A stretch of DNA of 64,000 nt from Chromobotia macracanthus (Eukaryota > Chordata > Actinopteri > Cypriniformes > Botiidae), in NCBI GenBank assembly GCA_036877525.1, contig JAZGTH010000015.1:3607001-3671000 (forward strand), given 5' to 3'. A program made the position numbers and the translations under genes. The notes under the pieces were generated by a model. That model did no database searches. It saw only the letters and a program-made list of their open reading frames with translations, and had not been told where the DNA came from. Below are positions 62,201 through 64,000 of the stretch, in pieces (the first letter of the stretch is position 1; each line of letters begins with the position of its first letter).

Positions 62201-63562
62201 GGGTGGAAGATTACCTGTGTGATCCGGAGGAGATGCCCCCCGGCACGAGGGCAAGCCGCCTGCCATGCCCGGAAGACTGCGTGCTATCTGACTGGAGTCC
62301 CTGGACCCCATGTGACCTGGTTAGGATGCTAATCCATTTAGACCCCGTTTACACCTGGTCTTTCCATTTATCACAGGCTGAGACAGATCATTGTTTACAG
62401 TTGACTTTATCATGTGTCTGGTGACCATTTGTAATCAGATCCCTTGGAAGAGAAGGTCTCTGATATAACACTGAGTACAGATCAGTATCTCGCTGTATGT
62501 TGAGACAGCACACAGTCTCTCCTCTAGAGTTCTAAACTACGGGTCAAACCCTGTTCCCCCGAGATTTCAGAAAAGACAGCAGTCTCAAACTAAGCTCAGA
62601 TTTATAGCAAAGATATTGCCAGTAAAGGCAGGGCAGGCGATTCTTTTCCAGAAACAGTGTTTGTTATGCTGGTTGAAAGTCTCTTTACATCCTGAGAGTA
62701 ATCACTAGGTAAAGTATATTTATACATCTATATTAATACATCTATATTTATACATCTATATTTATACATCTATATTTATACATCTATATATCATCTATAT
62801 GATAGATGATATATCACAGGACAATAAAATATTCAGTCCAAATTCAGTGATAGGATGTCCTACTGTATGCAATTAATGTGTTGGAGGAAGCGTGGCATTG
62901 GAGATCGCTCTGAAGGGAGGGTGGGTTTTTATGCTTTCAAAGCTAGCTTGCTATCGCTAGCCTCTCCGAAATTGCCTGCCCTACCTTTAAAAGTCAAAGA
63001 TTTTAAATTGTAAATTTCCCATAAAATTCTGACATCAAATTATCGGAGCTGTTCTAGCCACATGAATTATATAGCTCTGTATTACTACTGTATGTCAACA
63101 GTTGTATGATTTGTTATTGTTTTGTTTCCGAGTGGAGACAAATGTTTCCTCAATTTTCTCTCTCTCTCTCTTCTCTCTCTCTCTATTATATCTGGGTTAT
63201 GCCAAAGGGGACATTATTTTATCCTGGGCTCACATGACCTCATTGAGAGCCAACAGACACAAAATAGTGGCATAAGGAATCTGAGCAGACAGTTTAGATG
63301 CACTCGTTCAAATAAATCGCTGGAGGAGAAACATGGAAGGTCTTCAGCTGTCAGTCCTGACAACAGTAAATGCATTTAGAGTTGTGCACAACAGAACCCT
63401 GTTTTCTGTGTTTCCCAAAGCCATGTACTGGACGAGGAGACCGCGAGAGGACATCGTTCGCCCTGCGTCTGCCTAAAGAGGGAGAGGACTGTCCAGTGAG
63501 CATGCAGACCGAACCCTGTCTACTAAACCGAAACTGCTTTCACTACAGCTACAACATCACAG
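26422..63562 (+). CDS. thsd7a: thsd7a, partial multi-exon coding region (17 exons in window)
   Basis: THSD7A is a large type I membrane glycoprotein with an extracellular array of thrombospondin type-1 (TSP1) modules. It is known from endothelial cells and kidney podocytes, is linked to endothelial migration and angiogenesis, and is an autoantigen in human membranous nephropathy. Here 17 exons (26422-27277, 30529-30777, 34833-35014, 39261-39416, 40058-40261, 43070-43264, 46700-46928, 51187-51302, 51424-51559, 52013-52116, 52854-53048, 53610-53873, 60707-60885, 61437-61442, 61616-61749, 62166-62319, 63421-63562) join in one frame. They give about 1167 residues; the human protein is about 1657. 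Module order and many stretches match human THSD7A as I remember it, and match THSD7B less well (GPWGRCMG start, WCAHVEGWTTLHTNC, ECGQGYRYQAM). WxxW C-mannosylation motifs, CSxTC motifs and N-glycosylation sequons recur. The start codon/signal-peptide exon and the 3' end are outside the window. Paralogue aa versus ab is undecided. Confidence 0.96.
28295..28399 (-). mobile_element. tRNA-derived SINE head (family S1)
   Basis: On the minus strand it begins TGTTCCTGTAGCTCAACGGG, then AGAGCATTGCGATAGCAGCG, then a B-box-like stretch with TTCGATTTCC. The tail is largely missing. Confidence 0.8.
29290..29400 (-). mobile_element. MITE family B fragment
   Basis: A reversed end: TTAAAGCTGCAATACG, then the ACAAAAATCAGTTAATTAGC and CAGATCAGTGTTCAC interior motifs. 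Confidence 0.7.
29750..29975. promoter_or_regulatory. candidate conserved non-coding element
   Basis: The stretch has no recognised repeat, is more complex and GC-richer than its flanks, and carries TAAT-core homeodomain-type motifs (GCTGTAATTAAGCTCTAATG, ACAATTACAAAAG). It lies 0.6-0.8 kb upstream of exon 2. The regulatory role is inference from composition only. Confidence 0.25.
30529..30777 (+). CDS. thsd7a: thsd7a exon 2 (end of module 4, module 5)
   Basis: The acceptor tgtatcag precedes 30529; the donor gtaagt is at 30778. It is phase 2 on both sides. The first base completes Ser (AGC), giving SQCPHWSLPETYQSC, the counterpart of the human SFCQQEKLPMTFQSC stretch. It then encodes DCVVSEWGLWGSCSKTC, a classic TSP1 start with a WxxW C-mannosylation motif and the CSxTC motif (the usual following Gly is Arg). 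The end is the cysteine-containing CEPDGSGAPPCAM. A 249-nt exon without stops and with consensus splice sites. Confidence 0.95.
32167..32450 (+). mobile_element. MITE family B, complete
   Basis: Runs from TTAAAGCTGCAATCTGTAAC to ACGGATTGCAGCTTTAA, bounded by TTAA on both sides. Confidence 0.87.
33444..33686 (+). mobile_element. MITE family B, complete but shortened
   Basis: Runs from TTAAAGCTGCAGTCTGTACG to TCAGATTGCAGCTTTAA, with TTAA at both ends. Confidence 0.85.
34833..35014 (+). CDS. thsd7a: thsd7a exon 3 (module 6)
   Basis: The acceptor attgttttag precedes 34833; the donor gtaaag is at 35015. Phase 2 in, phase 1 out. It encodes YAWRTTEWSEC, LLSQQDRRRGNQTGLC with a sequon, and GGVQSREVYCVQANAELL. 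These are the non-classical TSP1 module type (W..WxxC, then GxxxREVxC) and align closely with human THSD7A. It ends in a Lys/Asn-rich linker (NNNKDKQ). The normal next exon is at 39261, giving KQ-ASQPVD, comparable with human KEASKPMD. Confidence 0.95.
36365..36690 (+). mobile_element. inverted-repeat element family E, split by family A MITE
   Basis: The left part (ACTCCATATGACGTCATAGG, AGAACCTTTTA) and right part (GTTGCAAAGAACTATTTAAA) flank the family A copy at 36454-36629. Confidence 0.6.
36454..36629 (+). mobile_element. MITE family A, internally deleted, nested
   Basis: Starts CCCAGCTAACAATTTTAG and ends CTTAAATTGTTAGCTGG. It is only about 176 bp, so the interior is deleted. Both ends carry the same (left-type) terminal sequence. 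It is inserted in a family E element (36365-36690). Confidence 0.75.
36897..36965 (+). CDS. thsd7a: candidate alternative cassette exon of thsd7a (69 nt, in frame)
   Basis: Between exons 3 and 4 lies a 69-nt stretch bounded by tgtttgttttgtag and by a consensus donor ctcag-gtaaga. It is phase 1 on both sides, has no stop, and could be inserted between exons 3 and 4 without a frame shift. It would add 23 Ser/Pro-rich residues (beginning DGQSLNSQTPSAPP) in the linker between modules 6 and 7. I recall no counterpart in human THSD7A. A competing reading is that the CCTCCTCTCCTCTCCATCAG tract ending at 36951 is itself an acceptor; that would leave a 14-nt, frame-shifting exon. This is a candidate only. 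Confidence 0.33.
38172..38330 (-). mobile_element. MITE family A, partial
   Basis: The reverse-oriented half-element contains TTCCTAGTACTTTCAGAATA and TAATGGAAATGTTAGGGAG, and ends AATTGGTTAGCTGGG. Confidence 0.7.
38683..38904 (-). mobile_element. MITE family A, diverged
   Basis: Starts CCCAGCTACCAAACT. It contains TTCCTAGAACTTTCAAAATG and ends ACAACTTAAAATTGTTAGC. Confidence 0.7.
39261..39416 (+). CDS. thsd7a: thsd7a exon 4 (module 7)
   Basis: The acceptor tgcattatag precedes 39261; the donor gtaaac is at 39417. Phase 1 on both sides. It encodes ASQPVDSRLCMGSTPSTTQLC, then HIPCPVECEVSPWGAWGPC and CTFENCDERVIKK, matching the human TTQLCHIPCPTECEVSPWSAWGPCTYENC region. It carries the WxxW motif of a classic TSP1 module. 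Confidence 0.95.
39417..40057 (+). other. thsd7a: intron 4 of the window
   Basis: 641 bp GT-AG intron. A short set of ctatatagtagac-type direct repeats lies at about 39553-39598. Nothing else was recognised. Confidence 0.85.
40058..40261 (+). CDS. thsd7a: thsd7a exon 5 (end of module 7, module 8)
   Basis: The acceptor tttgcag precedes 40058; the donor gtaagc is at 40262. Phase 1 on both sides. It encodes GFKFRRRKITNNPTGGEG, then CPHLMEAVPCDDPSCFNWQ, VKLGECVPNDDMDCGEGTQ and VRCVNSE. The human equivalents (FKLRKRRITNEPTGG, CPHLLEAIPC) are close. This is the CGEGTQxxxVxC type of module. Confidence 0.95.
40330..40445 (+). repeat. family G fragment
   Basis: Contains ATTCAGAGTTAGCACC and GTGTGAATGTTACTTAACCC, as in the 3' half of the copy at 17196-17414. 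Confidence 0.5.
41173..41528 (-). mobile_element. MITE family A with internal TA microsatellite
   Basis: Starts CCAGCTAACGTTCTTGGC. It contains a (TA)n tract (about 41294-41337) where other copies have the ATATGATATATAA segment, and ends GGAAATGTTAGGGAAACTGC. The TA tract probably expanded from that internal motif. Confidence 0.75.
41294..41337 (+). repeat. (TA)n microsatellite inside family A MITE
   Basis: About 22 TA units. Confidence 0.95.
41895..42123 (+). mobile_element. MITE family A, internally shortened
   Basis: Starts CACAGCTAACAATTTTAGG and ends ACATTCCTGTTAGCAGGG. Confidence 0.8.
42243..42269 (+). repeat. (GA)n microsatellite
   Basis: About twelve GA units with one GATA interruption. 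Confidence 0.9.
43070..43264 (+). CDS. thsd7a: thsd7a exon 6 (end of module 8, module 9)
   Basis: The acceptor ttgcatcag precedes 43070; the donor gtagaa, somewhat weak, is at 43265. Phase 1 on both sides. It encodes GEEVERDTCAEAVYPEP, then CTVPCPKDCALSLWTEWSTC with a WxxW motif, and SSKTAEGKQMRTRAILAY. The human STWSTWSSCSHTCSGKTTEGKQ region corresponds. Joining to exon 7 gives AGEGGSSCPN. Confidence 0.95.
43382..43705 (-). mobile_element. MITE family B, diverged
   Basis: A reversed copy starting TTAAGCTGCAATTTGTAAC. It contains CAGATCAGTGTTCAACAC and GTTTATAATAATGATTC, and ends near AACAGAGACAGAGAGG. The outer right repeat is lost. Confidence 0.7.
45064..45361 (-). mobile_element. MITE family A, complete
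   Basis: Runs from CCCAGCTAACAAAGAACATT to CTAAAATTGTTAGCTGGG, about 298 bp. It is flanked by CA on both sides (45062-45063 and 45362-45363), a possible 2-bp target duplication. Confidence 0.85.
45700..45760 (+). repeat. family G palindromes
   Basis: AAACCCTGGGTTTAAA followed by TTAACCCAGGGTTAGG. Confidence 0.5.
46416..46682 (-). mobile_element. MITE family A, truncated at exon 7 acceptor
   Basis: Starts CCCAGCTACCAGGGAAAG, contains CATTCCTAGAACTTTCAAAA, and fades at GGTACTGAATG, leaving out the terminal ~45 bp. Exon 7 begins 18 bp later. Confidence 0.8.
46700..46928 (+). CDS. thsd7a: thsd7a exon 7 (end of module 9, module 10)
   Basis: The acceptor ctctcctgcag precedes 46700; the donor gtatgt is at 46929. 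Phase 1 in, phase 2 out. It encodes GGSSCPNTSALQEVRNC (sequon NTS), NEHPCIVYHWQAGPWGQC, and MGMQTRKVICVKVNVGQVPP, which is nearly identical to human around MQTRKVICVRVNVGQV. A MITE copy (46416-46682) ends about 18 bp before the exon. A degraded copy of this exon's 3' end with the start of its intron lies at 49459-49508. Confidence 0.95.
47352..47524 (+). mobile_element. MITE family H (CTGCAGAGTTTAG ends)
   Basis: An inverted repeat of CTGCAGAGTTTAGATGCAAC and GAGCTAAACTCTGCAGGAAA around TAATCAAAGTCTTCAGGATT. It is a familiar teleost MITE layout (possibly hAT-type; the superfamily is from memory). Confidence 0.75.
47740..47870. promoter_or_regulatory. candidate conserved non-coding element
   Basis: Dense homeodomain-type cores (GGCTAATTAACTCAG, CTGCTAATTTTC, GGCAGTAATTAAGTGG, GCAATTTAATCAC) in a repeat-free stretch of intron 7. 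Inference only. Confidence 0.25.
49256..49694 (+). mobile_element. MITE family D, interrupted by family C
   Basis: The left part has TTGGTAGTTCAACAAAAAAA and CTCATGTTGTTCCAAACCTG. The right part has AATGATGACAGAGTTTTCAT and AAATTATCCCTTTAA. The family C element at 49364-49537 splits it. Confidence 0.8.
49364..49537 (-). mobile_element. MITE family C, internally deleted, nested, with foreign insert
   Basis: Starts TTAAAGGTAGGGTAGGCAAT and ends TGCCTACCATGCCTCTAA. It lies inside a family D MITE (49256-49694) and contains at 49459-49508 a fragment resembling the exon 7/intron 7 junction. Confidence 0.8.
50840..51065 (+). repeat. dispersed repeat family F, copy 2
   Basis: Starts GTTTAAGTCACCATGAAATC and matches the copy at 14710-14960 over its first ~90 bp. 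It ends about 120 bp before exon 8. Confidence 0.65.
51187..51302 (+). CDS. thsd7a: thsd7a exon 8 (end of module 10, start of module 11)
   Basis: The acceptor tttctcttag precedes 51187; the donor gtaccc, off consensus after +3, is at 51303. Phase 2 in, phase 1 out. It encodes KCPEAPRPESIRPCLLPC, then KKDCIVTPFSEWTQCPKSCEA, matching human CPESLRPETVRPCLLPCKKDCIVTPYSDW. It begins a 121-bp intron, the shortest here. Confidence 0.95.
51424..51559 (+). CDS. thsd7a: thsd7a exon 9 (end of module 11)
   Basis: The acceptor catcag precedes 51424; the donor gtaata is at 51560. Phase 1 in, phase 2 out. It encodes DVNGQKIKQSRYRVVIQMP, ANGGQECPDLLYEEKDC and CPGY, matching the human KQSRHRVIIQLPANGGRDC region. 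A tRNA-derived SINE begins about 15 bp after the donor. Confidence 0.95.
51560..52012 (+). other. thsd7a: intron 9 of the window
   Basis: 453 bp GT-AG intron. About a third of it is a plus-strand tRNA-derived SINE (51575-51730) starting 15 bp after the donor. The remainder is AT-rich. Confidence 0.85.
51575..51730 (+). mobile_element. tRNA-derived SINE (family S1), near full length
   Basis: Begins TGTTCCTGTAGCTCAACAGG (A box). It continues with a GTGGGTTTGAATCCC B box and an ATCGCTTTGGGTGAATGTGT tail. It lies 15 bp downstream of the exon 9 donor, in sense orientation. Confidence 0.85.
52013..52116 (+). CDS. thsd7a: thsd7a exon 10 (module 12, first half)
   Basis: The acceptor aaattccag precedes 52013; the donor gtacat is at 52117. 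Phase 2 in, phase 1 out. It encodes RWKTHKWRKCQLVPWSIRRD and ENCGAGVQTR, matching human RWKTHKWRRCQLVPWSV. A 104-nt exon. The next exon supplies AISC to complete the QTRAISC motif. Confidence 0.95.
52552..52668 (+). mobile_element. SINE fragment, 3' half (family S2)
   Basis: Contains GTGTGTGTTCACGG, then GGCCTAAAGGCAGAAGTCAC (degenerate form of TTAAATGCAGAGGTCAC) and AAGTATGGGATACCATACC. It matches the 3' half of the element at 13735-13980. Confidence 0.6.
52813..52846 (+). repeat. (TG)n-rich tract at exon 11 acceptor
   Basis: TG repeats interrupted by TTTGTG and TTTTTG, ending 7 bp before the acceptor AG. Confidence 0.9.
52854..53048 (+). CDS. thsd7a: thsd7a exon 11 (end of module 12, module 13)
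   Basis: The acceptor gatctgcag precedes 52854; the donor gtaatg is at 53049. Phase 1 on both sides. It encodes AISCRHLNGTVADMVQC (sequon NGT), KFASSMPAVSQPCQLPC and KDDCQLTNWSKFSPCTSDC, then VGVRTRRRALI. It aligns with human ACQIPCQDDCQLTSWSKFSSC. The region normally holding the polypyrimidine tract is a TG-rich repeat (52813-52846). Confidence 0.95.
53049..53609 (+). other. thsd7a: intron 11 of the window
   Basis: 561 bp GT-AG intron. No repeat or other element was recognised. Confidence 0.8.
53610..53873 (+). CDS. thsd7a: thsd7a exon 12 (end of module 13, module 14)
   Basis: The acceptor tgattacag precedes 53610; the donor gtacgt is at 53874. Phase 1 on both sides, 264 nt. It encodes GKSKKKDKCKNSQMYPLSE, TQYCPCDKYNAQPVGNWSDC (sequon NWS), VKIQGDVKECGQGYRYQAM and VCYDQDNRLVETSRCNSHG. 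This is among the most conserved parts of the window, differing from my recollection of the human protein at only a few positions. Confidence 0.97.
53977..54079. repeat. short inverted repeat (~100 bp)
   Basis: GACTCATGAATATTTATTAG at the left is nearly the reverse complement of TTAATTAATATTCATGAGCC at the right. It could form a hairpin or be a small MITE. Confidence 0.6.
54623..54666 (+). repeat. GGTTGCTA-type minisatellite, short
   Basis: GCGGTTGCTAAGG, TGGTTGCTAGG and TGGTTGCTTAC in a row; same type as 13192-13270. Confidence 0.65.
54963..55282 (+). mobile_element. MITE family A, complete
   Basis: Runs from CCCAGCAAACAATTTTAGG to ACGTTCCCTGTTAGCTGGG, 320 bp, flanked by TA on both sides. 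It is the best-preserved copy in the window. Confidence 0.88.
56178..56252 (+). repeat. (TC)n microsatellite
   Basis: About 75 bp of TC with ATTC and GTC interruptions. Confidence 0.95.
56883..57138 (-). mobile_element. MITE family A, near complete
   Basis: Runs from CCCAGCTAACAGTGAATG to CTTAAATTGTTAGCTGGG, flanked by TT on both sides. Confidence 0.83.
58148..58225 (+). mobile_element. tRNA-derived SINE head (family S1)
   Basis: Contains TTTGTAGCTCAGCTAATAG (A box) and TCATGGGTTCGATTCTTAGG (B box), followed by AGGGAACC. The tail is not recognisable. Confidence 0.7.
59161..59410 (+). mobile_element. MITE family B, 3' truncated
   Basis: Starts TTAAAGCTACAATCCATAAC, contains ATAAAATTGCAGGTTACTTT, and ends in GCCCAGTAACTGATG without the right repeat. 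Confidence 0.82.
59622..59940 (+). repeat. direct duplication (~130 bp unit, two copies)
   Basis: GTGTTTACTTAACCATATAT, TTGGGGACAAATCTGTAGTC and ATATAGTAAATAAAGTTACG recur about 175 bp later as GTGTTTACTTAACCGTATAT, TTGGGGACAAATTTGTAGTC and ATATAGTAAATAAAGTTATT. Confidence 0.75.
60707..60885 (+). CDS. thsd7a: thsd7a exon 13 (module 15)
   Basis: The acceptor ctgttttcag precedes 60707; the donor gtataa is at 60886. Phase 1 in, phase 0 out. It encodes GYIEEACIVPCPSDCKLSEW, SNWSRCSKSCGSGVKVRS and KWLREKPYNGGRPCPKLDH, nearly identical to human THSD7A. It carries WxxW and CSxSCG motifs. It follows the longest intron inside the coding region (6.8 kb). Confidence 0.97.
60886..61436 (+). other. thsd7a: intron 13 of the window
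   Basis: 551 bp GT-AG intron upstream of the microexon. It ends with a T/C-rich tract (about 61395-61415), a short A-rich stretch and TGCTGC before ggctacag. No repeat was recognised. Confidence 0.85.
61437..61442 (+). CDS. thsd7a: thsd7a exon 14, 6-nt microexon (Ala-Gln)
   Basis: The bases GCGCAG are bounded by ggctacag and by the donor gtaaaa. They sit between exon 13, ending LDHINQ in phase 0, and exon 15, starting VYEVVPC in phase 0. Human THSD7A, as I recall it, reads VNQ-AQ-VYEVVPC, so these six bases supply exactly the two missing residues. Upstream is a long T/C-rich tract, then TGCTGC 8-13 bases before the acceptor AG. Downstream is a pyrimidine-rich stretch. Because both neighbours are phase 0, skipping it would leave the frame intact. 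Confidence 0.85.
61616..61749 (+). CDS. thsd7a: thsd7a exon 15 (module 16)
   Basis: The acceptor ctcctgtttaag precedes 61616; the donor gtgaga is at 61750. Phase 0 in, phase 2 out. It encodes VYEVVPCVSDCSQYVW, VAEPWSMWKVSNVDLKENC and GEGVQTRRVR. The human equivalent is VYEVVPCHSDC followed by NCGEGVQTRKVRC. This is the non-classical TSP1 module type. Confidence 0.95.
61750..62165 (+). other. thsd7a: intron 15 of the window
   Basis: 416 bp GT-AG intron carrying a short fragment of MITE family E (61838-61932). Confidence 0.85.
61838..61932 (+). mobile_element. inverted-repeat element family E, fragment
   Basis: Contains AAATGGTTCTTTAGGGGG, ATGGTTCTTCTATGGCATTG and GTAAAGAACCTTTTTG. Confidence 0.65.
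62166..62319 (+). CDS. thsd7a: thsd7a exon 16 (end of module 16, start of module 17)
   Basis: The acceptor tttgcag precedes 62166; the donor gttagg, non-consensus at +3, is at 62320. Phase 2 in, phase 0 out. It encodes RCMLNTVDGPTDGVEDYLC, DPEEMPPGTRASRLPCPEDC and VLSDWSPWTPCDL with a WxxW motif, matching human VEDYLCDPEEMPLGSR. The exon end is set by continuity with exon 17 (CDL-PCTG versus human CVL-PCNQ). Confidence 0.93.
62622..62990 (+). mobile_element. MITE family C, near complete
   Basis: Starts GTAAAGGCAGGGCAGGCGAT and ends TGCCTGCCCTACCTTTAA. It contains the family TTATGCTGGTTGAAAGTCTC segment and an internal tandem repeat (62723-62790). Confidence 0.83.
62723..62790 (+). repeat. 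16-bp tandem repeat inside family C MITE
   Basis: TATACATCTATATTTA-like units repeated four to five times. Confidence 0.85.
63157..63184 (+). repeat. (TC)n microsatellite
   Basis: Two TC runs separated by TT. Confidence 0.9.
63421..63562 (+). CDS. thsd7a: thsd7a exon 17 (module 17, last in window)
   Basis: The acceptor tttcccaaag precedes 63421; the donor gtgggt is at 63563. Phase 0 in, phase 1 out. It encodes PCTGRGDRERTSFALRLP, KEGEDCPVSMQTEPCLLN and NCFHYSYNIT, aligning with human NLNKNCYHYDYNVT at the end. It contains an RGD tripeptide (63433-63441) that I do not recall in the human protein. The rest of the gene continues past base 64000. Confidence 0.94.
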
Positions 63563-64000
63563 GTGGGTCATTTAAGTCATGGAAAACTCTGGGTATCAGG
63601 GAAGTTTAAAGGAATATACCCTATGAATGACTTACAGCTGTCTCTGTACATTAAACTGTAATTAAAGTACTAAATTATACAGTAAATTACGCATTTTAAC
63701 TTCTGATCATTTCCTGATTTTGCATGTTTTCTCCGGTTTGCTTTACAGGTGTCTTTCTTTTAATCAGACAGTATTGTTTCTGGAATCGACATCAGAATTT
63801 ATATATATTAATCAGAATTAACGATTCAGAATTGCTTCTGTTTACTTTCATAATCAAAAAATGTTTTTGGTCTTAATTGGTGCATATTATTCCAAATCCA
63901 AAACAAAATGAATATCTTATTTCACCCAGAAATGTTTCACTATAAAAATAAAATGTGTTTTAAATGTTGTTTTATGCTGACAGTCTTTCAGCTCTTTCAT
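63563..64000 (+). other. thsd7a: start of intron 17 (continues beyond window)
   Basis: Begins with donor gtgggt. AT-rich. No exon or recognised repeat is seen before the window ends. Confidence 0.8.

Larger units (their letters stand above)
62320..63420 (+). other. thsd7a: intron 16 of the window
   Basis: 1101 bp intron with donor gttagg and acceptor cccaaag. It contains a complete family C MITE (62622-62990) with an internal 16-bp tandem repeat, and a TC microsatellite (63157-63184). Confidence 0.85.

Noticed and set aside
1..64000. A new multi-gene or defence-type system
   Set aside because: Only one protein-coding gene is supported and it belongs to a known family; the unusual features concern splicing and transposon insertions.

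Overview
The window is vertebrate genomic DNA, almost certainly from a teleost fish and probably a cyprinid. Conserved coding sequence is split into short exons with GT-AG introns. The intervening DNA is AT-rich and packed with tRNA-derived SINEs, short inverted-repeat DNA elements (MITEs) and microsatellites typical of carp/zebrafish-type genomes. The species assignment is inference; no species-specific marker was read.

The only gene I can support is on the plus strand: thsd7a (thrombospondin type-1 domain-containing 7A; fish have thsd7aa/thsd7ab copies and I cannot tell which this is). Seventeen coding exons lie between 26422 and 63562. They join without a frame break: 3501 nt, 1167 codons' worth, entering and leaving in phase 1. 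They run from the first TSP1 module (GPWGRCMG) through about seventeen TSP1 modules, with the human THSD7A order preserved. The signal-peptide exon lies upstream of base 1. The last TSP1 modules, the transmembrane segment and the cytoplasmic tail lie beyond base 64000.

Layout: 1-26421 is non-coding, most simply the 3' part of a large intron 1, with many repeats. 26422-27277 is a large 856-nt exon (modules 1-4). 27278-51186 holds exons 2-7 separated by 0.6-4.3 kb introns. 51187-53873 is a compact cluster of exons 8-12. 53874-60706 is a 6.8 kb intron. 60707-63562 holds exons 13-17, including a 6-nt microexon (exon 14, Ala-Gln).

The most interesting items are the 6-nt microexon, which has UGC motifs just upstream of its acceptor; a ~50-bp copy of the exon 7/intron 7 junction lying inside a MITE that is itself inside another MITE (49256-49694); a possible extra 69-nt in-frame cassette exon (36897-36965); an RGD tripeptide in exon 17; and splice acceptors whose recognition sequence is a TG repeat (exon 11) or partly a MITE (exon 7). 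I found no RNA gene, CRISPR array, operon or multi-gene system. All other long open frames lie in repeats, antisense to exons, or in intron sequence without conserved protein features.
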